Shown piece after piece: positions 41,791-51,364 of a DNA stretch of 64,000 nucleotides. A program made the translations under genes and the position numbers. The stretch's first letter is position 1. Every line of letters starts with the position of its first letter. The DNA lies in the NCBI RefSeq assembly GCF_016924755.1, contig NZ_JAFFJX010000009.1, forward strand, positions 1 through 64,000, written 5' to 3'. This DNA comes from Longitalea arenae (GTDB lineage: Bacteria; Bacteroidota; Bacteroidia; Chitinophagales; Chitinophagaceae). The notes under the pieces were generated by a model. The model had not been told where the DNA came from. It did not search any database and worked only from the letters and a program-made list of their open reading frames with translations.

Positions 41791-41904
41791 TGAAATCTGG
41801 AACCTGAAATCTGGAACAGTTACGCGGCAACTGGTGACTGGAAACCGGAGACCGGAAATTGGTAACTGGTAGACCGGCAACCGGCAACTGGCAACCGGCA
41901 ACCC
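41791..41904. repeat. period-7 degenerate repeat abutting the DinB stop codon
   Basis: First TGAAATC, TGGAACC, TGAAATC and TGGAACA (41791-41818). After eight bases there are ten heptamers of type GCAACTG/GAAACCG (with one extra base), ending at 41904, the base before the DinB stop codon. Confidence 0.8.
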
Positions 41905-42435
41905 TTAAAAATCCTTCCCATCCACATTATACAAATTATAGTCAGTCATCGGTGCATCGGTAAAGCCGAGGTTACGGCCAATGGTAATTACCTGTCCGCG
42001 GTGATAGGTGCTGTGATTGGCAGCATGCATGATGTATTCAAAATTCGGGAAGTCGCTCTGAAACCAGGGGCTCACGATCAGGGTGCGGTCCTGGATCATT
42101 GTATCGGTCATGGTGTTGATATAAGCAGCCAGTTCGCCCGATGTTTTCAGCAGGGCATTAAATACATCCTGCACCGTACCTGTAAACGCATCAAAGCTCT
42201 CCTGCGGTTCTTTTCTAATAATGGAAAGCCAGTAATGTTCCGTTTGCCAGATGTGTTGCAGCGTAAGCCGGATGCTGGGAAAACTGGAAGGCACTTCCTG
42301 CTCCAGGCTTGCCGCCGGTTTTGTTTTTAACCAGCTGATCAGTGCGCTGTTTGCCCAGAGGTTATAATTCGCATAGTTCTTCATTAAATAAGCGACAGGG
42401 GTTGTTGATGCTGTAGCGATGTTGTTGGTAGCCAT
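41905..42435 (-). CDS. DinB-family protein
   Basis: 176 residues of the DinB/YfiT four-helix bundle. Metal-type histidines can be placed in LTLQHIWQTEHYWLS and in HAANHSTYHRGQVITIGRNL, the usual three-His site. Members include bacillithiol and mycothiol transferases and many uncharacterised proteins; calling it DNA-damage related would rest only on the name. It is divergent from the secreted protein gene at 42563 across 127 bases, and a heptamer repeat touches its stop codon. Confidence 0.85.
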   Translation of the reverse strand: MATNNIATASTTPVAYLMKNYANYNLWANSALISWLKTKPAASLEQEVPSSFPSIRLTLQHIWQTEHYWLSIIRKEPQESFDAFTGTVQDVFNALLKTSGELAAYINTMTDTMIQDRTLIVSPWFQSDFPNFEYIMHAANHSTYHRGQVITIGRNLGFTDAPMTDYNLYNVDGKDF

Positions 42436-42562
42436 AAGTTTGTTTTTAATTGTATTACAAAGAAAAGCAGGGGTAGTGACAACAGTATGTCAGCAGGGCG
42501 GCGGGCTTTTATATTCAAAAAATCTGGATTATCTTGGAGGCTGATACATTAATCTGTTATCT

Positions 42563-43291
42563 ATGAAAACCATTGCATTCCTTCTTTTGGCCCTGGCGGC
42601 ATTCGCCGGTAAAAGCTTTTGCCAGTCTGCCGAAGCAGCCGAATTCGGAGAAGATATCAAATCCTGGCTCAAAACGGGTGAACACAAAGTAGACGTTATG
42701 AGCATTAAAAACACCATAACGCCGCGGCAGACCGAACTCTCGAATAAAGTAAGACAGGCCATGCAAAAAAACGCAGCCTGGGTACGCGATTCACTGGCCT
42801 TCGTTACCGACTCCACGATCCTTTATGAGAAATTTGGATTGACCAAACAAGAGTTTGATGAATATATGCTGGGCGGGGAAGCCAAGCCAACGCCTGAGCT
42901 GGTAAAAACCGGTGATGAGACCCTGGTGATCAAACGTAAAAGGAACTCCCTCACTTTCAAGGGCACCGGCCGCCTGAGTGCATTGGATTCGCTTACCTAC
43001 AACCTGGTATTGAATGAACCCCTATATAATGGAAAGGAACTTGATTTCAGCAATAAATCCGGTGCTGAGGATAGTAACAATCCATTTAAAACGCCCTGGA
43101 AAGGTTATCACTACACTTTTGAAGATTATGGCGATGTGCTGAATGATGATGCCCGGAATTTAACCGCAACCACCATCACCTTTGATATCGGCCGCCTGCA
43201 AACCGGCAAGACGATCATTATGTTCATGCTGATGAAGTTCGTGAATGGAAAAATGATGCAGAATGCCATCGCCATCGGCATGTTTGAGTAA
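42563..43291 (+). CDS. secreted protein of unknown function
   Basis: 242 residues with a clear signal peptide (MKTIAFLLLALAAFAGKSFC), cleaved near CQSAEA. The mature part alternates charged helices (PRQTELSNKVRQAMQKNAAW) and strands (TLVIKRKRNSLTFKGTGRLS), ending KMMQNAIAIGMFE. No catalytic motif, repeat or lipobox is recognisable. No close operon partner: DinB is divergent, and 544 bases separate it from the capsule genes. It could be a periplasmic binding or stress protein, but I have no basis for a function. Confidence 0.75.
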   Translation: MKTIAFLLLALAAFAGKSFCQSAEAAEFGEDIKSWLKTGEHKVDVMSIKNTITPRQTELSNKVRQAMQKNAAWVRDSLAFVTDSTILYEKFGLTKQEFDEYMLGGEAKPTPELVKTGDETLVIKRKRNSLTFKGTGRLSALDSLTYNLVLNEPLYNGKELDFSNKSGAEDSNNPFKTPWKGYHYTFEDYGDVLNDDARNLTATTITFDIGRLQTGKTIIMFMLMKFVNGKMMQNAIAIGMFE

Positions 43292-43835
43292 GGATTAACC
43301 GTAACATAACATTAGTTAATAATATCGGTTATTTCCAAAACCCCACCTTGTTTTTGATCGGCTGATCGAAAATAAACTGCTGATTTGAGTATTTTATTAC
43401 CCAATATTCCTGATTTTAGTCAGTAAACTGCATGAATTTTTGCTAAATGCGTATTAGCAAAAATGTTGATAACTTCTTTTTATCCACCGGTAATTCGCGT
43501 CAAATTCAATCTGGTTCTGCATTCATCCCTGTATGTATGAACCGATAACATTTTTTGAGGCATGTGGAATTGTGGAATTCCATCTCGTCTTTTTTATTTA
43601 AGGCCCTGCTTTTGCATAAGGCAATCGGGTTCCTTTTAAATGATAATGTCCCTTTTACAATTATAATAGCCATACTGGGGATTGAGTACTAAATCTAATA
43701 CACGTGGGTGCGAGACATGAGTTGCTTCAGAGAGTATTTAGTCTATTTCCAATTTAATTAATCAACGATTGCTACTAACAGCACAAGCAGTATCTGTTTG
43801 TTAGTGCATCTTTTTGCTGAAACAAAATAAAACGT
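43292..43835. other. 544-base gene-free region upstream of the capsule locus
   Basis: No protein-like open frame is seen. It holds a perfect 11-bp inverted repeat (43436-43464) and an EcoRI-like palindrome repeat around 43567-43582. A long leader or distal promoter for manC is expected here, but no strict TAnnTTTG element was found. Confidence 0.4.
43436..43464. promoter_or_regulatory. 11-bp perfect inverted repeat upstream of manC
   Basis: ATTTTTGCTAA, seven bases, TTAGCAAAAAT. It lies 371 bases before the manC ATG and 144 bases after the secreted-protein gene. It could be an operator of the capsule locus or a terminator-type hairpin of the upstream gene (A/T-rich arms, no clear T-run). Confidence 0.4.
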
Positions 43836-44972
43836 ATGCAACGATCAACTTATGTGGTAATTATGGCTGGCGGTATTGGTTCACGATTTTGGCCGGTAAG
43901 CAGAACGGATTATCCGAAGCAATTCCTGGATATCTTGGGAACCGGGGAAACGCTGATCCAGCAAACCTTCAAGCGTTTCGATAAACTGGCGCCCGTTGAA
44001 AATATTTATGTAGTTACTTCTACAGATTATGCAGGCATTGTAGAAAAGCAATTGCCATTGCTGCCGAAAGAGAACATTTTAACGGAGCCTGAGCGAAAGA
44101 ATACAGGGCCCTGCATAGCATATGCTTCTTTCAAGATCCTGCAAAAAGATTCCAATGCATCCATAATCGTTGCACCGGCTGATCATCTTATCCTCGATCA
44201 GCAGGAGTTTGAGCAGGTTTGTACCCGGGCCCTCCGGTTCGTGGACAAACACGATGCATTGCTTACTTTGGGCATCACACCTTCTTATCCCAATACGGGG
44301 TATGGCTATATCCAGTTCGACAAAAGCGCAAATAGCGACGGCGTTCATAAAGTGATCACATTCACCGAGAAACCAGATGCAGAGCGCGCTGCCCAGTTTC
44401 TTAGCAGTGGGGAATACCTGTGGAACTCGGGAATTTTTGTGTGGAAGGCCAGATCAATCGTTAGTTCAATTGAAAAATATCTTACCGATCTGTATCAATT
44501 GTTTAAAGAAAAAGAAAGCTGGCTTGGAACAAGTTTTGAGAGATTAATGATCACCGATATATACGCTGTATGCGAAAATGTGTCAGTTGATGTGGGGATC
44601 ATGGAAAAAGCCACGAACGTTTATATAATTCCCGCCAGTTTCAGGTGGAGCGATCTTGGAACATGGAACAGCGCCTGGGAGAATATGGGAAAAGATGTAC
44701 GCGATAACGCAGTGGCCGGAAGCAGTGTAATGGTAATTGATACAACACAATGCGTGGTACATGCTTCCGATGAGAAGCTGGTGGTATTACAGGGGCTGCA
44801 GAATTACATTGTGGTAGACACTTCAGATGTACTGTTGATCTGTCAGAAAGAAAAAGAACAGGACATCAAAAATTATGTAAGTGAAGTAAAAAAGACAAAG
44901 GGTGAACGGTATCTGTATTCTGTTAATAACAAATTAAAACCGACCCCTACAGGTGTTGAACGTGTTTATTAA
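43836..44972 (+). CDS. manC: mannose-1-phosphate guanylyltransferase
   Basis: 378 residues. The nucleotidyltransferase signature is IMAGGIGSRFWPVSRTDYPK at the N-terminus, with ERKNTGPCIAYASF, VAPADHLI, FTEKPDAERA and EYLWNSGIFVWKA further on. It makes GDP-mannose from mannose-1-phosphate and GTP. It lacks the C-terminal phosphomannose-isomerase domain found in the longer bifunctional forms, so isomerase must come from elsewhere. GDP-mannose feeds gmd and fcl in the same locus. First gene of the capsule locus, 250 bases before wza. Confidence 0.94.
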   Translation: MQRSTYVVIMAGGIGSRFWPVSRTDYPKQFLDILGTGETLIQQTFKRFDKLAPVENIYVVTSTDYAGIVEKQLPLLPKENILTEPERKNTGPCIAYASFKILQKDSNASIIVAPADHLILDQQEFEQVCTRALRFVDKHDALLTLGITPSYPNTGYGYIQFDKSANSDGVHKVITFTEKPDAERAAQFLSSGEYLWNSGIFVWKARSIVSSIEKYLTDLYQLFKEKESWLGTSFERLMITDIYAVCENVSVDVGIMEKATNVYIIPASFRWSDLGTWNSAWENMGKDVRDNAVAGSSVMVIDTTQCVVHASDEKLVVLQGLQNYIVVDTSDVLLICQKEKEQDIKNYVSEVKKTKGERYLYSVNNKLKPTPTGVERVY

Positions 44973-45222
44973 ATAGACTTTGCTTGTAAGCTGAAAATCA
45001 TTCCTAAAGAAAAATATAAAAGAGCCGGCACATAAAATAAATAATACGAATAAGATAAATGTGCAAGCTTTTTGATATAAGACCCCCAAAATCCTGAATG
45101 TCCTATTGCTTGCTTATTAAAAACACCACCTTACCCTGGTTGTACCTGATTTGACAGGATCTGTGATCCCGTAGCGAAGCGTAAACAAATAATAGCTTAT
45201 CAAGCACATTTAAAATTCAAAT

Positions 45223-46041
45223 ATGGGTTATAGGATGATTACGGCACTGCCACGTTTATGGCAGGCCCTGCGATACTTTTGTGTTGTGTTAATACTGCTG
45301 GCAAGCGTATCCTGTGTGAATACTAAAAAGGCAGTTTATTTTTCCGATCAGAAAAACGGCTCTTTTGCAGCGCCAACTGTTCCAAAACTGGTTATACAAA
45401 ATAATGACCTGTTAAGTATTTCAGTGAGCAGTTTGAATCCCGAAGCATCGGCTGTATTCAATCAGGCCAATAACAATAATGCGCCGGGTGGTGCGGCTAC
45501 ATCAACGTCAACAACTACTACTGCCACCGGTTTCCTGGTCGATGGCAACGGCAATATTCAATTCCCTTTTTTAGGACAGGTAAAAGCGGCCGGACTAACA
45601 AAAGATGAATTGAAAGATCATCTCACCAAAACATTGCTGGATAAAAAACTGTTGGTAGATCCCATCGTAACAGTTCGTTTTCTAAACTTTAAAGTGACCG
45701 TATTAGGTGAAGTGGCTCATCCCACCGTAGTAACAGTTCCCAGCGAAAGGATCTCGTTACTGGAAGCCATTGGACTGGCGGGCGACCTCACTATTTACGC
45801 CAAACGCGATAATGTGCTGGTGATCCGTGATGAAGATGGCCAGAAGGTTACTCACCGCTTAAATCTTAATTCAACTGAGCTCTTTAATTCCCCATACTTC
45901 TATTTAAAGTCAAATGACGTAGTGTATGTGGAACCAAATAAATCAAAAGTAGCCAGCACAGGGCGGGCCCAGCTATGGTTACCAATTGTGTTTAGCGCTT
46001 TATCACTGGGTGTAATAGTAGTCGATCGTTTAACTAGATAA
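45223..46041 (+). CDS. wza: Wza-type outer-membrane polysaccharide export lipoprotein
   Basis: 272 residues with a lipoprotein signal (LILLASVSC, Cys31). The poly-export domain (LVIQNNDLLSISVSSLNPEA) has a low-complexity NNNNAPGGAATSTSTTT insertion, then SLBB-like domain pieces (VTVLGEVAHPTVVTVPSERI, LLEAIGLAGDLTIYAKRDNV). A C-terminal helix (LWLPIVFSALSLGVIVVDRL) could cross the outer membrane, as Wza's does. It is shorter than E. coli Wza (379), as is common in Bacteroidota. It forms the exit channel together with the tyrosine kinase encoded 10 bases downstream. Confidence 0.9.
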   Translation: MGYRMITALPRLWQALRYFCVVLILLASVSCVNTKKAVYFSDQKNGSFAAPTVPKLVIQNNDLLSISVSSLNPEASAVFNQANNNNAPGGAATSTSTTTTATGFLVDGNGNIQFPFLGQVKAAGLTKDELKDHLTKTLLDKKLLVDPIVTVRFLNFKVTVLGEVAHPTVVTVPSERISLLEAIGLAGDLTIYAKRDNVLVIRDEDGQKVTHRLNLNSTELFNSPYFYLKSNDVVYVEPNKSKVASTGRAQLWLPIVFSALSLGVIVVDRLTR

Positions 46042-46051
46042 AATATATTTT

Positions 46052-48478
46052 ATGCAGGTAACACACAAAAACGGACTGGAAGTGGAGAGTAAGGAAACCA
46101 GTTTTAGCCAATTATGGAACCGTTATGCTTCGAATTGGCCGTGGTTTGTATTGCTGTTGTTGCTCGCAGTAGGGGCGGCCACCGTGTATATGCGGTATGC
46201 CATTCCCAAATACGAATCCACAGCACGGTTATTGATCAAAGACGAGAAAAAAGGCGTAGAAGATTCCAAAGGCCTTGAATCCCTGAACCTGATATCTACA
46301 AAAAAGATATTGGAGAATGAAATGGAGGTGTTGCAATCCCGTACCCTGATCAAGGAAGTGGTAAACAACCTTCAGTTGTATGCTCCGGTGTATGAAGAAC
46401 GGAAGATCAATACCTGGATGGAAAGCAACAAATGGTTATCCGCTAACGCCATCTCGAACTGGTTCACCAAAAAAGGTATTTCCCCCGGCGGGCTGCCGGC
46501 TTATACTACTTCGCCCATCACGGTGAAAGCACAAAGTCCTGACAGCTTGCGGGAAGTAAAGAAAGTACCTTTTACCTATGTCAAAAATGAAAAGAAAGTG
46601 ATCATTGGCGTGGATAGCTTCCCCATTAACGAATGGGTAGCTACGCCCTATGGTACACTGCAGTTCGAGCCGAATACGCGCTTACAGGATACAGCGTATG
46701 TGCCTGGCGGACAGTTTTATTTTTCCCTAGAAAAACCGAAAAAGGCAATTGCTGATATCCAAAACCGACTGGTGATCGCATCGGCCAGTAAATTGTCTTC
46801 TATCCTGAATCTCTCCATTCGTGACGAAGTGCCCGAACGTGGAGAAGATATCCTGAATACTTTGCTGTCGGCTTACAATATTGCCATGCTGAAGGATAAA
46901 AATACCCTGGCAGCCAATACCCTGCGTTTCGTGGAAGACAGGCTGAACCACGTAGCCCGCGACCTGAGCAGTATAGAGAACAGGATCGAAAGATACAAAT
47001 CGCAGCAGGAAGCAGTGAACGTGAGCGAGCAAGGCAAATTGTTCCTGGAGAATGTAAGCGCCAATGACCAGAAGCTGAGCGAGATCGAGATGAAGATCGC
47101 TGTGCTGAACCAGGTAGAGAATTATGTAAAGCAAAAAGATAATAAGAGCAGCATCGCGCCTTCAACACTGGGCGTAACTGACCCCGTATTATCGAACCTG
47201 CTCGATAAATTATATGAGCTGGAACTGGAATATGAAAAGAAGAAAGCCACTACGGCCGAGAACAACCCTTTGCTGGCCTCTGTGGGCGACCAGATCAACC
47301 GGATAAAACCGGGTATCCTGGAAAACATCCAGAACCAGCGGCAGAGCCTGGAAGCCAGCAAAGCAAACCTGGCCAACACCAATAGCTCTTATACATCCGT
47401 ATTACAAACCATTCCCAAAAAGGAACGCGACCTTATAGAGATAAGCCGTCAGCAAAGCACCATGCAAAGCATTTATGCTTTCCTGTTGCAAAAGAAAGAA
47501 GAGACGGCGCTTTCCTATGCGGCCAATGTATCTGACAGCCGCGTGGTTGACAAAGCCTCTACGACCGTAGCGCCGGTTAGTCCGAAAAAGCCGATCGTGT
47601 ATGCCATAGCGGTGATCGTAGCCCTGGCTTTGGGTATTGTTTGGATAACGCTGCGGGAATTGTTCAATAAGAAAATAATGTATCGCCAGGATATCGAGCG
47701 GCTGACCGCACATCCGGTGATCGCAGAAATTTCACAGGATAAGACCAAGAATCCGATCGTGATCGGTGGCGCCAACAGCCGCACCTTCGTAGCAGAGCAG
47801 TTCCGCAAACTGCGCGTGGCGCTGAATTACCTGGGTATCAATACCACGCATAAAAAGGTGATGGTTACCTCCGGGATCTCGGGAGAAGGCAAAAGTTTCA
47901 TTGCTACCAACCTTGCGTTGAGCATGGCCATGACCGGTAAGAAAGTCGTGTTGCTGGAAATGGACCTGCACAGCCCGGCGATCAGCGAATACCTGAATAT
48001 AAAATCAGAGGTCGGCATCTCCAGTTATTTGCTGGGAACGCGCGAACCCGAAGAGATCATCAAACGCACTGAAATAAACGAGAACTTGTTCTTTGTGCCT
48101 GCAGGCCCATTGTCTGGCAGTCCCACAGAACTCTTAATGAGCAGCCGCCTGCCAGAGCTGCTGAATTACCTGGATGGCATCTTTGATTATATCATCATCG
48201 ATACGGCGCCGGTTGGTCCGGTAACCGATGGCTACATTATATCGCCTTTCTGCGATGCCACATTATATGTGATCAGGCACCGGCATACACCGAAAGTGCT
48301 GGTAGAGCAGATCGATAAGAACAGCAAAGTGAATATCCTGAAGAATATGGGCATTGTATTTAATGGTATCCGTCCGCGCGGATTTGGTAAACACCATTAC
48401 GGCTACGGATACGGGTATGGCGATGGGTATGCCTATAAAGAGAAGAGAAAGAAAAAGACATCTTTTAAACCGGTATAG
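46052..48478 (+). CDS. wzc: Wzc-type polysaccharide co-polymerase / tyrosine autokinase
   Basis: 808 residues. The Wzz domain has a first membrane helix at about 28-47 (WPWFVLLLLLAVGAATVYM) and a long periplasmic coiled-coil (for example QLSEIEMKIAVLNQVENYVK-like stretches), with a second helix near 510-530. The cytosolic BY-kinase has Walker A SGISGEGKSFIATN (Lys614), Walker A' LLEMDLHSP and Walker B IIIDTAPVGP. The tail is tyrosine-rich (HHYGYGYGYGDGYAY), the cluster that is cross-phosphorylated to control chain length. It works with Wza in Wzx/Wzy-dependent capsule export. Confidence 0.94.
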   Translation: MQVTHKNGLEVESKETSFSQLWNRYASNWPWFVLLLLLAVGAATVYMRYAIPKYESTARLLIKDEKKGVEDSKGLESLNLISTKKILENEMEVLQSRTLIKEVVNNLQLYAPVYEERKINTWMESNKWLSANAISNWFTKKGISPGGLPAYTTSPITVKAQSPDSLREVKKVPFTYVKNEKKVIIGVDSFPINEWVATPYGTLQFEPNTRLQDTAYVPGGQFYFSLEKPKKAIADIQNRLVIASASKLSSILNLSIRDEVPERGEDILNTLLSAYNIAMLKDKNTLAANTLRFVEDRLNHVARDLSSIENRIERYKSQQEAVNVSEQGKLFLENVSANDQKLSEIEMKIAVLNQVENYVKQKDNKSSIAPSTLGVTDPVLSNLLDKLYELELEYEKKKATTAENNPLLASVGDQINRIKPGILENIQNQRQSLEASKANLANTNSSYTSVLQTIPKKERDLIEISRQQSTMQSIYAFLLQKKEETALSYAANVSDSRVVDKASTTVAPVSPKKPIVYAIAVIVALALGIVWITLRELFNKKIMYRQDIERLTAHPVIAEISQDKTKNPIVIGGANSRTFVAEQFRKLRVALNYLGINTTHKKVMVTSGISGEGKSFIATNLALSMAMTGKKVVLLEMDLHSPAISEYLNIKSEVGISSYLLGTREPEEIIKRTEINENLFFVPAGPLSGSPTELLMSSRLPELLNYLDGIFDYIIIDTAPVGPVTDGYIISPFCDATLYVIRHRHTPKVLVEQIDKNSKVNILKNMGIVFNGIRPRGFGKHHYGYGYGYGDGYAYKEKRKKKTSFKPV

Positions 48479-48672
48479 ATCGGATAAACAAGTCCCCCGC
48501 CTTGCGGAGGGCTTACGCTGAAACCGCTCCTGAAGTTAGGTGGCCGGCCGCTCCCGGTAGTGACTGGAAAGCGGACGACCACCTCCCAAAACCAAGTACA
48601 TATTGAAGATCAATTGCCAGTTACAGGGTCTGTAACTGAGTTGGGCGGAGCCTGTTTTTAATACAAACTTAA
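48479..48672 (+). promoter_or_regulatory. structured leader between wzc and the UpxY-like gene
   Basis: The 194 bases hold at least three RNA hairpins. CCGC-CTT-GCGG extended by flanking C/G lies at about 48494-48511. A long stacked hairpin at 48539-48583 has GGTGG/CCACC, CCGCT/AGCGG and CCGGT/ACTGG stems. A perfect CAGTTACAG-GGT-CTGTAACTG follows at 48618-48638, then GGGC-GGA-GCCT and GTTTTTA (48644-48660). The last parts look like a terminator. A leader of this kind ahead of an antiterminator gene suggests it is the site the antiterminator acts on. Confidence 0.5.
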
Positions 48673-49230
48673 ATGAAGCATATGGATACGAATAAGAAAT
48701 GGTATGCCGTGTACACGCGGCCGCGCTGGGAAAAGAAGGTAGCCGATCTGCTGACGAGAAAGCACATTGAGAATTATTGTCCCTTGAACAAAGTGGTTCG
48801 TCAGTGGGCCGACAGGAAGAAACTTGTTTTAGAGCCTTTATTTACATCCTATGTTTTTGTGCATGCGACGCCTCAGGAGCATCTGGCCATAAAGCAAACC
48901 GATGGTATTTTGAATTTTGTGTATTGGCTGGGGCAACCTGCTGTTATCCGCGATGAAGAGATCGAAGCGGTAAGACAATTCCTCGACGAATACCATAATA
49001 TTCAACTAGAAAAGATCCATGTTAATATGAACGACCGGGTTAAAATTTCAAGCGGTCCATTAATGGCGCAGGAAGGTGATGTGATAGAAGTGAGAAGTAA
49101 AACCGTGAAAGTGCAGCTCCCTTCCCTCGGTTACGCGATGGTAGCCGAAGTAGAAAAAACAAATGTCGAGATAATACCTATCACCAGTTCTTACACCAAT
49201 AACTATATCTATAATGCACTTTTCAGATAA
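48673..49230 (+). CDS. upxY: UpxY-family (NusG-like) transcription antiterminator
   Basis: 185 residues. The NusG N-terminal domain has [36 protein letters not shown] and [16 protein letters not shown]-like C-terminal domain has [20 protein letters not shown] and [18 protein letters not shown]. In Bacteroides, UpxY proteins bind RNA polymerase at the leader of their own capsule operon and prevent early termination. Here it follows wza-wzc, not the whole locus, so it probably governs the genes from fcl onward. The next gene starts inside it (17-base overlap, 49214). Confidence 0.9.
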   Translation: MKHMDTNKKWYAVYTRPRWEKKVADLLTRKHIENYCPLNKVVRQWADRKKLVLEPLFTSYVFVHATPQEHLAIKQTDGILNFVYWLGQPAVIRDEEIEAVRQFLDEYHNIQLEKIHVNMNDRVKISSGPLMAQEGDVIEVRSKTVKVQLPSLGYAMVAEVEKTNVEIIPITSSYTNNYIYNALFR

Positions 49231-50170
49231 GATCTATGTAGCGGGCCACCGTGGAATGGTGGGCAGCGCCATTGTCAGAAAGTTGACTGCAGCCGGTTAC
49301 ACCAACATCATTACCCGCAGTTCGGCAGAGCTCGATCTGCGCAGCCAGGAAGCTGTGGCTGAGTTCTTCGAAACAGAACAGCCGGATTATGTATTCCTGG
49401 CGGCTGCCAAAGTAGGCGGCATTGTTGCCAATAATACCTGGCGGGCCGATTTTCTTTACGATAACCTGATGATCGAGTGCAATATCATTCACCAGGCGTA
49501 TGCAGCCAATGTGAAGAAATTGCTGTTCCTCGGTTCTTCCTGCATTTATCCAAAAATGGCCCCCCAGCCATTGAAGGAAGAATACTTATTGTCGGGGCAT
49601 CTCGAAAAGACCAATGAGCCCTATGCGATCGCAAAGATCGCCGGGATCAAATTATGTGAAGCTTACCGCGACCAGCATGGCTGCAATTTCATTTCCGCCA
49701 TGCCGACCAACCTGTATGGGTTCAACGACAATTACGATCTGCAGAGCAGTCATGTGCTGCCCGCCCTGATCAGGAAATTCCATGAAGCCAAAGAACGGAA
49801 CGAAGCACAGGTAGTGATCTGGGGCACCGGCGCGCCATTACGGGAGTTTATGCATGCCGATGACCTGGCCGATGCCTGTGTATTCCTCATGAAAAATTAT
49901 AACGACAGAAGCACGATAAACGTGGGAGTGGGTGAAGATATCAGCATTATACAGCTGGCTGAAATGATCAAAAAAATGGTGGGCTTCGAAGGCCGCATCG
50001 TACTGGATGCAACCCGGCCCGATGGTACCCCCCGCAAGATCCTCGACGTAAGCAAACTGCATGCGTTAGGCTGGCGGCATAAGATATCATTACAGGAAGG
50101 CTTGCAGCAGGTGTATGAAGATTATGTATCTACACAAAAACAGCAGTTCGAAGAAAGCATCCACAACTGA
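49214..50170 (+). CDS. fcl: GDP-L-fucose synthase
   Basis: 318 residues. An extended short-chain dehydrogenase with NADP motif [16 protein letters not shown], the fcl-specific [20 protein letters not shown] and catalytic Tyr/Lys in [34 protein letters not shown] and [15 protein letters not shown] are also standard. It carries out epimerisation and reduction of GDP-4-keto-6-deoxymannose to GDP-fucose. Its start lies inside the end of the antiterminator gene, so the two are translationally coupled. Gmd follows 35 bases later. Confidence 0.96.
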   Translation: MHFSDKIYVAGHRGMVGSAIVRKLTAAGYTNIITRSSAELDLRSQEAVAEFFETEQPDYVFLAAAKVGGIVANNTWRADFLYDNLMIECNIIHQAYAANVKKLLFLGSSCIYPKMAPQPLKEEYLLSGHLEKTNEPYAIAKIAGIKLCEAYRDQHGCNFISAMPTNLYGFNDNYDLQSSHVLPALIRKFHEAKERNEAQVVIWGTGAPLREFMHADDLADACVFLMKNYNDRSTINVGVGEDISIIQLAEMIKKMVGFEGRIVLDATRPDGTPRKILDVSKLHALGWRHKISLQEGLQQVYEDYVSTQKQQFEESIHN

Positions 50171-50205
50171 TCGATCACGATTCACCACTCTCAAAAAAAC
50201 AAAAC

Positions 50206-51303
50206 ATGAAAACAGCACTTATAACAGGCGTTAACGGCCAGGACGGCGCTTACCTGGCAGAATTATTATTAGAGAAAGGATACATGGTACATGGTATCAA
50301 AAGGCGTTCATCGCTTATCAATACCGATCGGATCGACCACCTGTACCAGGATCCACATGAAAAAGACGTACGTTTTCGTCTTCACTATGGCGATATGACC
50401 GACAGCACCAATCTTATTCGCATCATCCAGGAAACACAACCCGATGAAATTTATAACCTGGCGGCCATGAGCCATGTTAAAGTGAGCTTTGACACGCCTG
50501 AATATACAGCCAATGCCGATGGCATTGGAACCCTGCGCCTGCTGGAAGCGATCCGCATCCTGGGTCTGGAGAAAAAGACCCGCATCTACCAGGCCTCTAC
50601 TTCTGAACTCTATGGCCTGGTGCAGGAAGTACCGCAGAAAGAAACCACGCCATTCTATCCACGCAGTCCCTATGCAGTAGCCAAATTATACGCCTACTGG
50701 ATCACGGTCAACTACCGCGAAGCCTATGGCATGTACGCCTGCAATGGCATTTTATTCAACCATGAAAGCCCGTTGCGTGGTGAAACCTTCGTGACCCGCA
50801 AGATCACCCGTGCAGTAGCGGCTATTGCCCTCGGCTTACAGGATTGTTTATACCTGGGTAACCTCAATGCACGGCGCGACTGGGGCCATGCCAAGGATTA
50901 TGTGGAAGCCATGTGGAAGATCCTGCAACAGGATACACCGGAGGATTTTGTAATTGCCACCGGCATTACTACCGAAGTGCGCGAGTTTGTGAGAATGGCA
51001 TTTGCCGAAGTGGGCATGGTGATCGAATTCCGCGGCGAAGGCGTGAATGAGAAAGGGTATGTGGCCGCCTGCAACAACGAAAATTACCAGGTAGAGATCG
51101 GGAAGCAGGTGGTATCTGTTGACCCGGAATATTTCCGGCCTACGGAAGTTGAATTACTGATTGGCGATGCTACGAAAGCAAAAACAAAACTGGCATGGGA
51201 ACCGAAATACGATCTGCCGATGCTGGTGAAGGAAATGGTAGAAAGCGATGTAAAAGAATTTGAAAAGGCCGGTAAAGTACAATTTGAACATTTGATCAGC
51301 TGA
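50206..51303 (+). CDS. gmd: GDP-mannose 4,6-dehydratase
   Basis: 365 residues. NADP-binding [55 protein letters not shown], catalytic Ser/Tyr/Lys in [10 protein letters not shown] and [20 protein letters not shown], and [20 protein letters not shown]. It converts GDP-mannose to GDP-4-keto-6-deoxymannose, the substrate of fcl. The product can also feed GDP-rhamnose or GDP-perosamine routes, but fcl directly upstream makes fucose the expected sugar in this capsule. A strong inverted repeat follows its stop. Confidence 0.97.
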   Translation: MKTALITGVNGQDGAYLAELLLEKGYMVHGIKRRSSLINTDRIDHLYQDPHEKDVRFRLHYGDMTDSTNLIRIIQETQPDEIYNLAAMSHVKVSFDTPEYTANADGIGTLRLLEAIRILGLEKKTRIYQASTSELYGLVQEVPQKETTPFYPRSPYAVAKLYAYWITVNYREAYGMYACNGILFNHESPLRGETFVTRKITRAVAAIALGLQDCLYLGNLNARRDWGHAKDYVEAMWKILQQDTPEDFVIATGITTEVREFVRMAFAEVGMVIEFRGEGVNEKGYVAACNNENYQVEIGKQVVSVDPEYFRPTEVELLIGDATKAKTKLAWEPKYDLPMLVKEMVESDVKEFEKAGKVQFEHLIS

Positions 51304-51311
51304 TAAGGGCA

Positions 51312-51344
51312 AACCGTGCCACGGTTCACGACCGTGGCATGGTT
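51312..51344 (+). repeat. 14-bp REP-like hairpin between gmd and wzy
   Basis: AACCGTGCCACGGT, five bases and ACCGTGGCATGGTT pair at 13 of 14 positions, starting 9 bases after the gmd stop. No T-run follows, so it is more likely an mRNA-stability or attenuation element than a full terminator. Confidence 0.65.
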
Positions 51345-51364
51345 GACCAGTCAAAATATAACAT

